This document shows positions 34,756 to 44,266 of a DNA stretch of 64,000 bases, one piece after another. Under the pieces are notes generated by a model. It saw only the letters and a program-made list of their open reading frames with translations, ran no database searches and had not been told where the DNA came from. This DNA is from Sphingomonas sp. (GTDB lineage: Bacteria; Pseudomonadota; Alphaproteobacteria; Sphingomonadales; Sphingomonadaceae). Position numbers and translations under genes: made by a program. Position 1 is the first letter of the stretch, and every line of letters begins with the position of its first letter. The stretch is taken from positions 1 to 64,000 of the forward strand of contig JAFOMG010000005.1 in the NCBI GenBank assembly GCA_017418975.1, written 5' to 3'.

Positions 34756-37700
34756 TTGCGTCGAGATTCGGCTCGCCGACCACCCAGAGACCTTTGGGCG
34801 ATCTTCGGCGATATCCGCTCACATGCCAGCATCGACGACGCGATCCTCGGCGGCGCGGCGGATATTGTTCGCCTGGATCGGGATGATATTGCACGGGTTC
34901 ACGAGGCGCTGTTCCAGGCCCGGCCGATCCCGCTCGCGATCCGCGACAGGAGCGCGTTGCCGCTCGCGGGCATGGCCAGCTGCATCGACGATGTGCAGGA
35001 GCTCGCCTGGCGGGCCAATGCGGCGCTTGCGCGGGCCAATGACCGGCTGTTCGCCGCGCAGCGGCTGATCAGCGACAAGGAGACGCTGTACCGCCTGCTC
35101 GAGGCGCAGGGCATCGCACTTCCCGAGCGGATCCTCGCGCGCAATCTCGACGAGCTGGAGCGCGTGCTGGCGTCGCTGGGCGCGCCGCTCGACTCGGTCA
35201 TCCTCAAGCCGGTCGTCGGCACGGAGTCGCGGGGAGTCTTCCGCCCCGGACCCGGCGCGTCGCCGGCCGATGTCGTTGCCGCACTGCGCGGGCTCGACGA
35301 TGTGCCGGACGAGGAAGCCGTGCTCGTCATGCCCTTCATCGGGGCGCGTGCCCGGCCGGCCGAATTCTGCCTCGACGGGATCGTGGGCGCGCGCAGCGTG
35401 ACCTTCTGCGCGGTCCACGAAAAGATACGCATCCACGAACGCTATCCCATCCATGACCGGGCGATGGTTACCCCGCCTTGCCGGCCGCCGGACCCGGCGA
35501 TCCTCAACGCCCTGCTGGCGCGGTTCGCGGGGGCCTTTCCGCTGGACGATTTCGTCTTCCATCTCGAAGTGCGGGTCGATGACGACGGCCAGCTGGTTCC
35601 GATCGACCTGTCGTTCCGACCCGGGGGCGGGCTGATCTTCCGCTCCGTTCTCGAGGTCCATGGCGTCGACCTGCGTCTGGCGCACATGCATGCCACCCTC
35701 GGCCTGGGAGACGCGCTCCGCGCGATCGGGCGCCGCGCCGCGCCGCGGAACGGGTCGGCCGCGATCGCCGCGGTGTTCAGCAACGGCCAGCCGCCGGACC
35801 GGCTCAACGCCAGCCTGTCGGCGATGCTCGCCCCCGAGCCGGGATCGGGCGGCCTGATGACCTATGACCTGTCGAACGTCAGCATCCTGAGCGCCGCCTC
35901 GCAGGCATCGAAGCCCGATGTCGGGCTCTGCGTCACTTCGGCGCTGACCGCGGAGGCGGCGCTCGCCGAGCTGGATGCCGTCGTGGAACGGGCCGGGATG
36001 ATGGTGGCGCCGGAGGGGGAGGCGCCGGAGGGGGAGGCGTGCGTCCCGCCGCCGGGGCGGCGCGTTCCGGAGGGGGCGACGGTGCACGCGCTCTTCAGCG
36101 CCCAGGCGCGCCGGCGGCCGGACGCGATCGCGCTGGCGCATGGCGACGACAGGCTGAGCTATCATGCGCTCGATGCGCAATCGTCGCTGCTCGCGCGTCA
36201 TTTGCGGGATCGCGGCGTCGCGCGCGAGACGCCGGTGGGCATCCTGCTCGATCGCTCTCCCGATGCGGTGATCGCCATGCTCGCCACGCTGAAGGCGGGC
36301 GGCTGCTATGTCCCGCTCGATCCCGGCTTCCCGCCCGCGCGGCTGTCGCAACTGGCGCGGGATGCAGGGGTTCGCCATCTCCTCTGCCGCGGCTCCGCCG
36401 TGCTCGACGCATATGACGGGGCGATCTTCGACATCGCGGGCCTCGACCAGGGCTCGGCCATGCCCGCGGGCGCGGAGGAAGGGGCGATGGACGGTGCGAA
36501 CCTGGCCTATATCCTCTTCACCTCGGGTTCGACCGGGCGGCCCAAGGCAGTCGGCGTGCCGCACCATGCGATCGCCAATCTGGTGCTTGGCCAGCGCCAT
36601 GCCGATCTGGAAGCGGCGACGGCGATCCTGCAGGCGGCGCCATTTTCGTTCGACGCATCGACGTTCGAATTGTGGGGAGCGCTCCTGAACGGCAAGACCT
36701 GCGTGATCCACTCGGAGGAGGTGCCGAGTGCCGCGGGGCTGCGCGAAACGATCGCGCGCCACGGCGTCGACCTGGCCTGGTTCACCGCCTCGCTGTTCAA
36801 CATGCTGGTCGAGGACGGCGCGGACGTGCTGGGGGCGCTACGCTGCGTGATTGCCGGCGGCGAGACGCTGTCGCCCCGCCACGTCCGCCGCTTCCGGGAG
36901 CAATGCCCGCGGACCCAGCTCGTCAACGGCTATGGTCCCACCGAAACCACGACTTTTGCCTGCATGCATCGCTGCATCGAGGAAATGGACGGCGAGACCG
37001 CGATCCCGATCGGGCTGCCGCTCGCGAATGTCGAGCTCGCGATACTCGACGCCCGGATGCTGCCCGTTCGACCGGGAGAGGCCGGTGAGCTGTTCATCGG
37101 CGGAGCCGGGGTCGCGCGGGGCTATGTGAACCTGCCGGGCCTGACCGCGGAGCGGTTCGTCCCCCATCCGCGCATTTCCGGGGAGCGGCTCTATCGCACC
37201 GGAGACCGGGTCCGCCGCCGGGATGACGGCGCGCTCGAATTCCTTGGTCGCGATGACCGGCAGATCAAGCTTCGCGGGTTCAGGATCGAGCTCGACGAGA
37301 TCGAGCACGCGCTGCTGCGCCTGCCGGGCGTCCGCGCCGCGACGGCGTCGGTGGTGGCCCGGGGGGGCGACGGGCAGCTGGCGGCGGCGGTCGTCCTGGG
37401 CGCGGAGCATCGCCCCGGCGCGAGCGCCGGCGACATACGGTCTGCTCTGGCCGGGCGGTTGCCGCGCTTCATGATCCCGGAGCGCATCGAGTTGGTCGAT
37501 CGCCTGCCGGTCACGCCCCATGGCAAGCGCGATCGCACGCCGCCCGCGCCCCGCGATACGCCGGCGCCGGGGGAGGATTGCGCGGTCACGCAGGCCCTGC
37601 GCGAGATATGGTGCGAAGTGCTCGATATCGACGCGCTTTCCGGCGAGGATGATTTCTTCGAGCGCGGGGGGCATTCGCTATCCGCGACGCGTGTCGCCGT

Positions 37701-40700
37701 GCGGATCCGGGACCGGCTGGGCATCGAGATAGGGCTGCGGCTGCTGTTCGAGAATCGGCGGCTGGCGGATCTCGCCGCGGCGCTTCGGCGACTGATCGCG
37801 CAGGCGGCTGCCGGGCCGCCGGCATCCGGCGAGCCCGCCCCGATAGCGGCCGCCTCGCCCGATATGGAGGCCTCCGCGTCGCGCGCCGATCCGCCGCTCG
37901 GCAAGGGGGCCGGGCGGGAAGGCACCTGCGTCTCCGCGGGGCCATCCACGCCCATGTCGTTCGCGCAGCAGCGTCTATGGTTTCTCAACACGCTCTCCAA
38001 TGGCGCCGATGTCAGCTACAACGTGCCGTTCGCGCTTCGGCTGCGAGGGGACTTGTCCCTGCCGGCGCTGCGCGCGGCGTTCGCCGATATAGTCGCGCGC
38101 CACGAGACGTTGCGGGCGCGCTTCGGAGTCGAGAATGCCGAGCCCGTGCAGCGAATTGCCGGCGCGGTCGCGCTCGACATGACCCTGGTCGATGCCGGCG
38201 CGGACGAGGTCGACGCGCTCGTCCGCGCGCACGCGCGCCACCTGTTCGACCTGGAACGCGGTCCGCTGATCGATGTCCGCGTGCTGCGCGTCGGCGAGGC
38301 GCAGCACATCCTGCTGCTCAACATGCATCACATCGTGGCCGATGGATGGTCGGTGGGCGTGCTCGTCCGCGAGCTGAGCGTCTTCTATCGGCGCCATCTG
38401 CTCGGCGCGCCCGTGCCGCTCGCGGCGTTGCCGATGCGCTATGCCGACTATGCCGAGCGACAGCGCGCGATGATCGAGGGGAGCGCGGGCCGGCGGCAAC
38501 TGGACTTCTGGCTGCGGCAGCTGGCGGGCGCGCCGCTGCTGCTCGATCTTGCCGATCGGCCGCGGCCCAACCGGATGAGCGGGAATGGCGCGCAGGCCCG
38601 GTTCGCCATCCCGGGCGAGGTTCGCGACCGGCTGCTGGCGCTGTCGAAGCGGCGAGGCGCCACGCTGTTCATGATGCTGATGGCGGCGTTCACGACGCTG
38701 CTCCACCGCCTGTCAGGCCAGCGCGACATCCTTGTCGGAACGCCGATCGCCGGGCGAGGCGAGGTCGCGCTCGAAGAGATCATCGGCTGCTTCGTCAACA
38801 CGGTCGTGATCCGCAGCCGCGCGGAGCCGGAGGATCTGTTCGCCGGGCATCTGGACCGCATCCGCGAGGCAAGCTTGAACGCCTCCGAGAATCAGGACGT
38901 GCCGTTCGAGGTGCTTGTCGAGCATCTCCAGCCGCATCGCAGCCTGAGCCATACGCCGGTCTTCCAGGTGATGATGGCGCTGCAGAACATACCGATCGGC
39001 AGTTTCTCGCTCCCAGGCCTCACCGTCGAGCCGGTGGTGCAGGAGCTCGCCACCGCGAAGTTCGACCTCAATCTCAGCCTTGCCGAGCGGCCGGACGAGA
39101 TTGTCGGGGTTCTCGAATACAACGCGGACATATTCGATGGCCCCCGCGTCGCGCGCTTCGTCGAGGGATTCCTTGCGATCCTCGGCGACGTGGCGGTGCG
39201 CGGCGCCGAGGTGGCGATGGCGGATCTCGGCACCGGGGAGGCTGTCTCCGCGCCGGTGAGCGAGGAGCAGGCGGCGCATTGGGAGAAGCTGATCGAGGGC
39301 CGGGCGCACCTTGATTTCCCGCGCGAGATGCCCGGGCGGGCCGGCGCCGCCGGGTCGGCCCTGGTGGCGCTGCCCCGCGCGCATCTGGAGCCGCTGCGCG
39401 CCTTTGCCGGCGAGATGGGCGCCGGGGTCGGACAGGTCCTGAGCGCCGCGCTTGCGGTGCTGATGTTCCGCCTGACGCAGCAATCCTCCTTCCTCTTCGG
39501 CCTGGGGCCGGTCTCCGCGCCGGGCCGCGCGCGTGCCTGGCTGGGCTGGCATTGCGTTCTGACCGGCGAGATGGATTTCCGGCATGTCGTCCGGGATGCG
39601 TGCCTGGCGCTCGATCCGGCGGCGGGGCTCGCAATGGCCGTCGATGCGATCCGGGAACTGGCCTCGCCACCCGATGGCGTGCCGCCGACACCTTTGTTCT
39701 CGGTCAGCCTGGGTCTCGACCAGGATTGGCCGCCGATGCCGGAGGTGAGTCCGTTTCATTGCGCGATCCGGCTGGCGGAGGACGAGATCGCGGCGGCAAT
39801 CGAATGCGGCCCCGAGATCGGGACCTCCTCCAATGCGGGCCGCATCGGGGAAATGCTCGGCACGATGCTGGGCGCCCTGCTCGCGGCGCCCGACGCCCCG
39901 ATCTCGACGGCGCGGCTGCTCACGGACGCGGAACGCGCGCATGTCCTGCACGGACTGAACCCCGAGCGTACCGAGACCGTGCGCGAGAACAGCCTGGCCG
40001 CGCCCTTCGAGGCGTGTTGCGCCCGCATGCCCGACGCCGTGGCGCTGATCGGCGATGACCAGACGCTCACCTATCGGATGCTGGACCAGCGCGCGTCCCG
40101 CCTTGCCCATTATCTGCGCGAGGTCGGAGTGGCCGAGGGCGGGCGGGTGGGCATCTTCCTGCATCGCGGCATCGACATGGTCGTGGCGCTCTACGCGGTG
40201 GCGAAGGCGGGGGCGGCCTATGTGCCGATCGATCCGGACCTGCCCGATGCGCGGGTCCTGGACATGATCGCGGATGCCGGCGTCGATTGCATCGTCGCGC
40301 AATCGGCGCAGGCCGGACGCGTCGCACCCGGCGGCGCGCGCGTGCTGGACCTGGACGGGATCGCCGATGCCCTGCGCGCAATGCCCGAGACCTCGATCGC
40401 GCTGCGCCAGCCATCGAGCGGAATCGCCTATCTCATGTACACTTCGGGCTCCACCGGACGGCCCAAGGCGGTGCAGTTTCCCATCGATGCCGCGATTCTG
40501 TCGATCCGCTGGCTCCAGCACCAATATCCGGTCGAGCCGGGCGATCATCATCTGTTCAAGACGCCGTTCGGTTTCGACGTGTCCATCTGGGAGATATTCT
40601 GGCCGCTCTACCATGGCGGCACGCTGGTGGTTTGCGGGCCCGACGGCCATCGCGATCCCGCCTATCTGCGCAGCCTGATCGAGCGGCATGGCGTAACCTG

Positions 40701-42498
40701 CGCCAATTTCGTCCCGTCCATGCTGCAGGTCATGCTCGACGAACTGCCCCCGGCGGCGAGCTGCCCGTCGCTGCGCTGGGTGCTGAGCGGCGGAGAGGCG
40801 CTTTCGCCCCAGCTGCGCGATCGGTGCCATGCGCTGCTGCCGCATGCGACGCTCGTCAATCTCTATGGGCCGACGGAGACGCATTCGGTAACCGACATCG
40901 TGGTGCCGAGGGATCCGGGCAATGGCTTCGTCCCGCTCGGCCGCCCATCCGCGGCCTATCGGCTCTATGTTCTCGACGGCGAGCTGGAGCCGGTGCCGGT
41001 CGGCGTCGTGGGCGAGCTCCATATCGGCGGCGATATCGGCGTGTCGCACGGCTATCTGGGCAGGCCCGCGCTCACGGCGGAGCGCTTCGTCCCGGATCCG
41101 TTCGGCTCGCCCGGCGCGCGCATGTACCGCAGCGGCGACGTGTGCCGCTATTACGCCGATGGCGTGCTCGAGCATCTCGGGCGGGGAGACCGCCAGGTGA
41201 AGATCCGCGGCGTGCGCGTCGAGCTTGGCGAGATCGAGGCCGCGCTGCTGGACGAGCCGGGGATAAGGTCCGTCGTCGCCGCGGCGATCGGGGACGGCAC
41301 GGATCGCCAGCTGGCGGCATTCGTCGTGCCGGAGGATGGCGGGATCGAGGCGGCGGCGGTGCTGCATCGCGTCGCGGGCCGGTTACCGCGGCACATGATC
41401 CCCGCGGCGATCGTTCCGCTCCCGGCGATTCCCCATTCGATCAACGGCAAGATCGACCATGCGGCGCTGGCCCGGCTCTGGGCCGCCCGGGCGGACGCCT
41501 TGCCCATGGACGACGGCGCGCCGGCGCTCAGCGACACCGAGCAACGGCTCAAGCGCCTGTACGAGCAGATTCTGGGCCGCTCCGACATCGATCCGGAGCG
41601 CAGCTTCTTCGAGATGGGCGGCCATTCGATGCTCGCGTTCCGCCTGACGGCGGCATGCGAGCGGGAATTCGGCATCGTGCTGTCGATGCAGGCGCTGTTC
41701 ACGCACGACACGGTCCGGGGGCTCGCGCGCGAGATCGAGACGGTGCGGACCAGCCAGCGGCTGTCGCTGGTTCCGATGGAGCGCGGCCCGGAAGCCGGGC
41801 GACGGGTGGTCTTCCTGGTGCACGGCGCCGACGGCACCACGGTGCCGCTTCGCCATCTCGCAAAGGCACTGCGCGGCGATTGCGCGGTCTACGGCTTCCA
41901 GGCGCCGGGCCTGGACGACGAGAGCGATATTCCGCGATCGGTGCAAGCCTATGCCGAACGCTATGTCCGGATCGCGGAGCAGGTGGCCGAGGGGCGCCGG
42001 ATCATTCTGGCCGGCTGGTCCTATGGCGGCGCGGTTGCGCTCGAGATGGCGCGGCTCTGGCAGGAACAGGGCCTGCCGGTGGAAGCCACGATCCTGCTCG
42101 ACTCCTTCGTCCTCGCGCCCGTATCGGCATCGCGGCAGGGCGACGCCGATGCCGGGTTCGACGGCATCGATTTCCTGGGTGCCGGACCGGTGGGGGAGGG
42201 CGTGCTGCTCGATCGGCTCGCATCGATCCTGAAGGCGAATCTCCGCTCGTTCCTCCGCTATTTTCCCGAGCGGTTTTCCGGTCGCGTCGAATTGATCAAG
42301 GCCGGTCGCGGCTTTCCCAATCTGTCGGGCGCGCTGCTGGGCGATTACGACTCGACGTCCCGAAGCTGGGAGCACTTCCTCGACCATATCGCGACGCATG
42401 AGGTCGATGCCGATCATTTCGATCTTCTGTCCGAAGGAAGTGCCGAGATGACCGCGAAGAAGATGCTGAATATCATGGATTTATGCCATGAAACATAG
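34756..42498 (+). CDS. NRPS with N-terminal ATP-grasp domain: ATPgrasp-A-PCP-C-halfC-A-PCP-TE
   Basis: A 2580-residue protein starting at TTG 34756 behind GGAGGGGG. Residues 1-425 are ATP-grasp-like (ILKPVVGTESRGVF, FHLEVRVDDDGQLVPIDL then SFRPGGG). A1 spans about 440-930 (LFTSGSTGRPKA), PCP1 has S974 (GGHSLSA), and C is at about 1066-1495 with HHIVADG at 1191-1197. About 1502-1723 looks like the C-lobe of a second condensation domain. A2 is at about 1749-2235, PCP2 has S2291, and a thioesterase has S2422 in GWSYGG. Codes read by eye: A1 DAFWVAGTFK, near the valine code; A2 DVWNVSLSVK, nearest serine. It should release a dipeptide or short product, possibly extended by the ATP-grasp domain. 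Confidence 0.9.
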   Translation: MRRDSARRPPRDLWAIFGDIRSHASIDDAILGGAADIVRLDRDDIARVHEALFQARPIPLAIRDRSALPLAGMASCIDDVQELAWRANAALARANDRLFAAQRLISDKETLYRLLEAQGIALPERILARNLDELERVLASLGAPLDSVILKPVVGTESRGVFRPGPGASPADVVAALRGLDDVPDEEAVLVMPFIGARARPAEFCLDGIVGARSVTFCAVHEKIRIHERYPIHDRAMVTPPCRPPDPAILNALLARFAGAFPLDDFVFHLEVRVDDDGQLVPIDLSFRPGGGLIFRSVLEVHGVDLRLAHMHATLGLGDALRAIGRRAAPRNGSAAIAAVFSNGQPPDRLNASLSAMLAPEPGSGGLMTYDLSNVSILSAASQASKPDVGLCVTSALTAEAALAELDAVVERAGMMVAPEGEAPEGEACVPPPGRRVPEGATVHALFSAQARRRPDAIALAHGDDRLSYHALDAQSSLLARHLRDRGVARETPVGILLDRSPDAVIAMLATLKAGGCYVPLDPGFPPARLSQLARDAGVRHLLCRGSAVLDAYDGAIFDIAGLDQGSAMPAGAEEGAMDGANLAYILFTSGSTGRPKAVGVPHHAIANLVLGQRHADLEAATAILQAAPFSFDASTFELWGALLNGKTCVIHSEEVPSAAGLRETIARHGVDLAWFTASLFNMLVEDGADVLGALRCVIAGGETLSPRHVRRFREQCPRTQLVNGYGPTETTTFACMHRCIEEMDGETAIPIGLPLANVELAILDARMLPVRPGEAGELFIGGAGVARGYVNLPGLTAERFVPHPRISGERLYRTGDRVRRRDDGALEFLGRDDRQIKLRGFRIELDEIEHALLRLPGVRAATASVVARGGDGQLAAAVVLGAEHRPGASAGDIRSALAGRLPRFMIPERIELVDRLPVTPHGKRDRTPPAPRDTPAPGEDCAVTQALREIWCEVLDIDALSGEDDFFERGGHSLSATRVAVRIRDRLGIEIGLRLLFENRRLADLAAALRRLIAQAAAGPPASGEPAPIAAASPDMEASASRADPPLGKGAGREGTCVSAGPSTPMSFAQQRLWFLNTLSNGADVSYNVPFALRLRGDLSLPALRAAFADIVARHETLRARFGVENAEPVQRIAGAVALDMTLVDAGADEVDALVRAHARHLFDLERGPLIDVRVLRVGEAQHILLLNMHHIVADGWSVGVLVRELSVFYRRHLLGAPVPLAALPMRYADYAERQRAMIEGSAGRRQLDFWLRQLAGAPLLLDLADRPRPNRMSGNGAQARFAIPGEVRDRLLALSKRRGATLFMMLMAAFTTLLHRLSGQRDILVGTPIAGRGEVALEEIIGCFVNTVVIRSRAEPEDLFAGHLDRIREASLNASENQDVPFEVLVEHLQPHRSLSHTPVFQVMMALQNIPIGSFSLPGLTVEPVVQELATAKFDLNLSLAERPDEIVGVLEYNADIFDGPRVARFVEGFLAILGDVAVRGAEVAMADLGTGEAVSAPVSEEQAAHWEKLIEGRAHLDFPREMPGRAGAAGSALVALPRAHLEPLRAFAGEMGAGVGQVLSAALAVLMFRLTQQSSFLFGLGPVSAPGRARAWLGWHCVLTGEMDFRHVVRDACLALDPAAGLAMAVDAIRELASPPDGVPPTPLFSVSLGLDQDWPPMPEVSPFHCAIRLAEDEIAAAIECGPEIGTSSNAGRIGEMLGTMLGALLAAPDAPISTARLLTDAERAHVLHGLNPERTETVRENSLAAPFEACCARMPDAVALIGDDQTLTYRMLDQRASRLAHYLREVGVAEGGRVGIFLHRGIDMVVALYAVAKAGAAYVPIDPDLPDARVLDMIADAGVDCIVAQSAQAGRVAPGGARVLDLDGIADALRAMPETSIALRQPSSGIAYLMYTSGSTGRPKAVQFPIDAAILSIRWLQHQYPVEPGDHHLFKTPFGFDVSIWEIFWPLYHGGTLVVCGPDGHRDPAYLRSLIERHGVTCANFVPSMLQVMLDELPPAASCPSLRWVLSGGEALSPQLRDRCHALLPHATLVNLYGPTETHSVTDIVVPRDPGNGFVPLGRPSAAYRLYVLDGELEPVPVGVVGELHIGGDIGVSHGYLGRPALTAERFVPDPFGSPGARMYRSGDVCRYYADGVLEHLGRGDRQVKIRGVRVELGEIEAALLDEPGIRSVVAAAIGDGTDRQLAAFVVPEDGGIEAAAVLHRVAGRLPRHMIPAAIVPLPAIPHSINGKIDHAALARLWAARADALPMDDGAPALSDTEQRLKRLYEQILGRSDIDPERSFFEMGGHSMLAFRLTAACEREFGIVLSMQALFTHDTVRGLAREIETVRTSQRLSLVPMERGPEAGRRVVFLVHGADGTTVPLRHLAKALRGDCAVYGFQAPGLDDESDIPRSVQAYAERYVRIAEQVAEGRRIILAGWSYGGAVALEMARLWQEQGLPVEATILLDSFVLAPVSASRQGDADAGFDGIDFLGAGPVGEGVLLDRLASILKANLRSFLRYFPERFSGRVELIKAGRGFPNLSGALLGDYDSTSRSWEHFLDHIATHEVDADHFDLLSEGSAEMTAKKMLNIMDLCHET

Positions 42499-42625
42499 AT
42501 CTGGATCAGCTGAACTTCATGAAGTTCATGCTTAATATGGATAATAGATATGCCGGAACTTTGATGTTATGCTGGTCCGGTAATCAAGTTCACGGGAATT
42601 CGTATAGACAAGCGGGAGGGAAGGC

Positions 42626-43930
42626 ATGTCCACGAAGAATCCGGTGGCATTCGTGCCAGAGGCCTATAATCCAGACGCCTATAATCCCAACGCGTATAAC
42701 ATGATCGTCTATTCGCGGCCGCAAAATCATTCCGAGCTGATGTTCTTTCCCCGGCGGCCGCAGGGCGGGCTTTCTACCCTGGAGGAAATCGCCAGCTCCA
42801 GCGGCGGCCAGGATATCCAGAGCGCGAGCGAACGAGGCGGGCAGCAGTTCGGCGCCGCGTTCACCGCCAAGGCGATGACCGCCGAATCCCGAAGCGAGCC
42901 GGGGGCGGTCGTGGCCTTTCTCGAAGGCTGCTATCCGATGGCGGTCATGTTCAACACGGCCACCGGCGCCTGGACCTCGGCACAGGCGCAGGCCGCCATT
43001 GCCGCCGCGGACCGGACGAACGTGTTCCGCGCGCTCGAAGGGCTTCCCGGCCAGACCGAGGTGCCGGTCGTGGTGGAATCGGCAAAGGCGCTTGGCGACG
43101 CGATCGGCAAGGTCGCGAGCAGCGCCGGGCGTGCGCTCGTCCAGTCGAGCGTAGCGCCGATGTGCGCGGACATGCGGCTCGTCGACGTCTCGCGCAGCCC
43201 GGCCGTGCCCGTCGATATCTATGAAGCGGCGACCAAGACCTCTCCCGATCATCTCCTGATCGTGGCGCCGTTCCTCGGCCAGAAGGACTCGAAGCCGGAG
43301 ATCTGCTGCGACGGCATTCTCGCGAATGGCGAACTGGTCTTCTCGGCCTTTTCGGAAAAGGCGCGCGTCGCTTCCGAGCCGCCTTATGAAGATCTTCGCA
43401 TCGTCACCTCCGATGATCTCGATCCCGCTGTCCGCGAGGCCGCGCGCGATGTGGCGGCGCAGCTGGCGGCGAAGCTCGGGGTGCGGAACTGCGTGTTCCA
43501 TGCCGAATTCTGGGTTACCGGCAATGGGCCGCAACTCAGCGATTTCATGACCCGTCCGGGCGGCGGGCTCATTCCCGAGATGGTGAAGGCCAAATGGGGC
43601 GTCGATCTGCGTGCCGCGCACGTCTATGCCAGCTTTGCGATGGCGGACGAGCTGGTGCGTATCGCGAGGGAAGCGAAGACCGCTCCCGAGCAAGTGGCGA
43701 TCGGCAGCCTTTATTCCGCTCCCGGGAAGACCGCGACGATGCTGGGGAATGACGAGCGCGCCACCCTGGCCGAGGACGGGCGCGTGATCGCCTACAGCGT
43801 CGTGAGCGAGTTCTCCAACTCCGCCGTGGGCAGCAACGATTCGCGTGGGGCCTTGTGCGTGAAAGGAGCCGATTCCGCCGGAGCGGTCGCCGCGCTCGAT
43901 GCCATCGCCGCGCGCTTCGGCCTTGCTTGA
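42626..43930 (+). CDS. Stand-alone degenerate ATP-grasp-like protein
   Basis: A 434-residue protein, 127 bases after the NRPS. Its middle and end follow the ATP-grasp part of the NRPS: DRTNVFRALEGLPG against DKETLYRLLEAQGI, LLIVAPFLGQ against VLVMPFIGAR, CDGILANGELVFSAFSEKAR, and FHAEFWVTGNGPQLSDFM then TRPGGGLIPEM. The position of the nucleotide-binding Lys in the NRPS copy (ILKPVVG) reads LVQSSVA here, so catalysis may be lost. The N-terminus carries a Tyr-Asn-Pro repeat (EAYNPDAYNPNAYN). It could be a ligase, a regulatory subunit or a substrate-binding partner of the fused domain. Confidence 0.72.
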   Translation: MSTKNPVAFVPEAYNPDAYNPNAYNMIVYSRPQNHSELMFFPRRPQGGLSTLEEIASSSGGQDIQSASERGGQQFGAAFTAKAMTAESRSEPGAVVAFLEGCYPMAVMFNTATGAWTSAQAQAAIAAADRTNVFRALEGLPGQTEVPVVVESAKALGDAIGKVASSAGRALVQSSVAPMCADMRLVDVSRSPAVPVDIYEAATKTSPDHLLIVAPFLGQKDSKPEICCDGILANGELVFSAFSEKARVASEPPYEDLRIVTSDDLDPAVREAARDVAAQLAAKLGVRNCVFHAEFWVTGNGPQLSDFMTRPGGGLIPEMVKAKWGVDLRAAHVYASFAMADELVRIAREAKTAPEQVAIGSLYSAPGKTATMLGNDERATLAEDGRVIAYSVVSEFSNSAVGSNDSRGALCVKGADSAGAVAALDAIAARFGLA

Positions 43931-44266
43931 GCATGACCGTCAGTTGAGCCGGATCATTTTGGGAAGGGAGGGCGCTATGCGAGCCTGGTTGTCGATCGCG
44001 GGCTGAGATGCCCGCACAGCAGCGCCCGTCACGCGACCGGGATGCACCGTGAAGCAATGCATTTCGGATCGGGCGAGGGGCGCTCGTTCCTGTTGTCCGG
44101 GTCAGTCGCGGTTGCGCGGTGACTCGCCGGACGAAGTGCGTCTCGGCGGCCGGGGACCGGCATCGATTGGATATTCCCTCGTTGCGCGTGGGGGTGGGCG
44201 GCTTCGTGCCCGCCATCGGTGTCGTCGCGCCCCATGGGACTGGCATTGAGTCATAGGGGGCAAGCC
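43931..44266 (+). other. Gap between ATP-grasp and radical SAM genes, with a tiny frame
   Basis: 336 bases without an established gene. It contains a nine-codon frame (43978-44007, MRAWLSIAG) preceded by a very strong ribosome site GGGAAGGGAGGG. The rest shows no recognisable product. The region could hold a leader peptide or an internal promoter for the radical SAM gene. Confidence 0.4.

Noticed and set aside
38713..41367. Long antisense frame across the NRPS
   Set aside because: Same GC-driven effect; the sense strand has complete NRPS motifs.
42519..42704. 61-codon frame overlapping the stand-alone ATP-grasp gene
   Set aside because: Weak ribosome site, and two thirds of it overlaps the better supported gene in another frame; the text looks non-coding.
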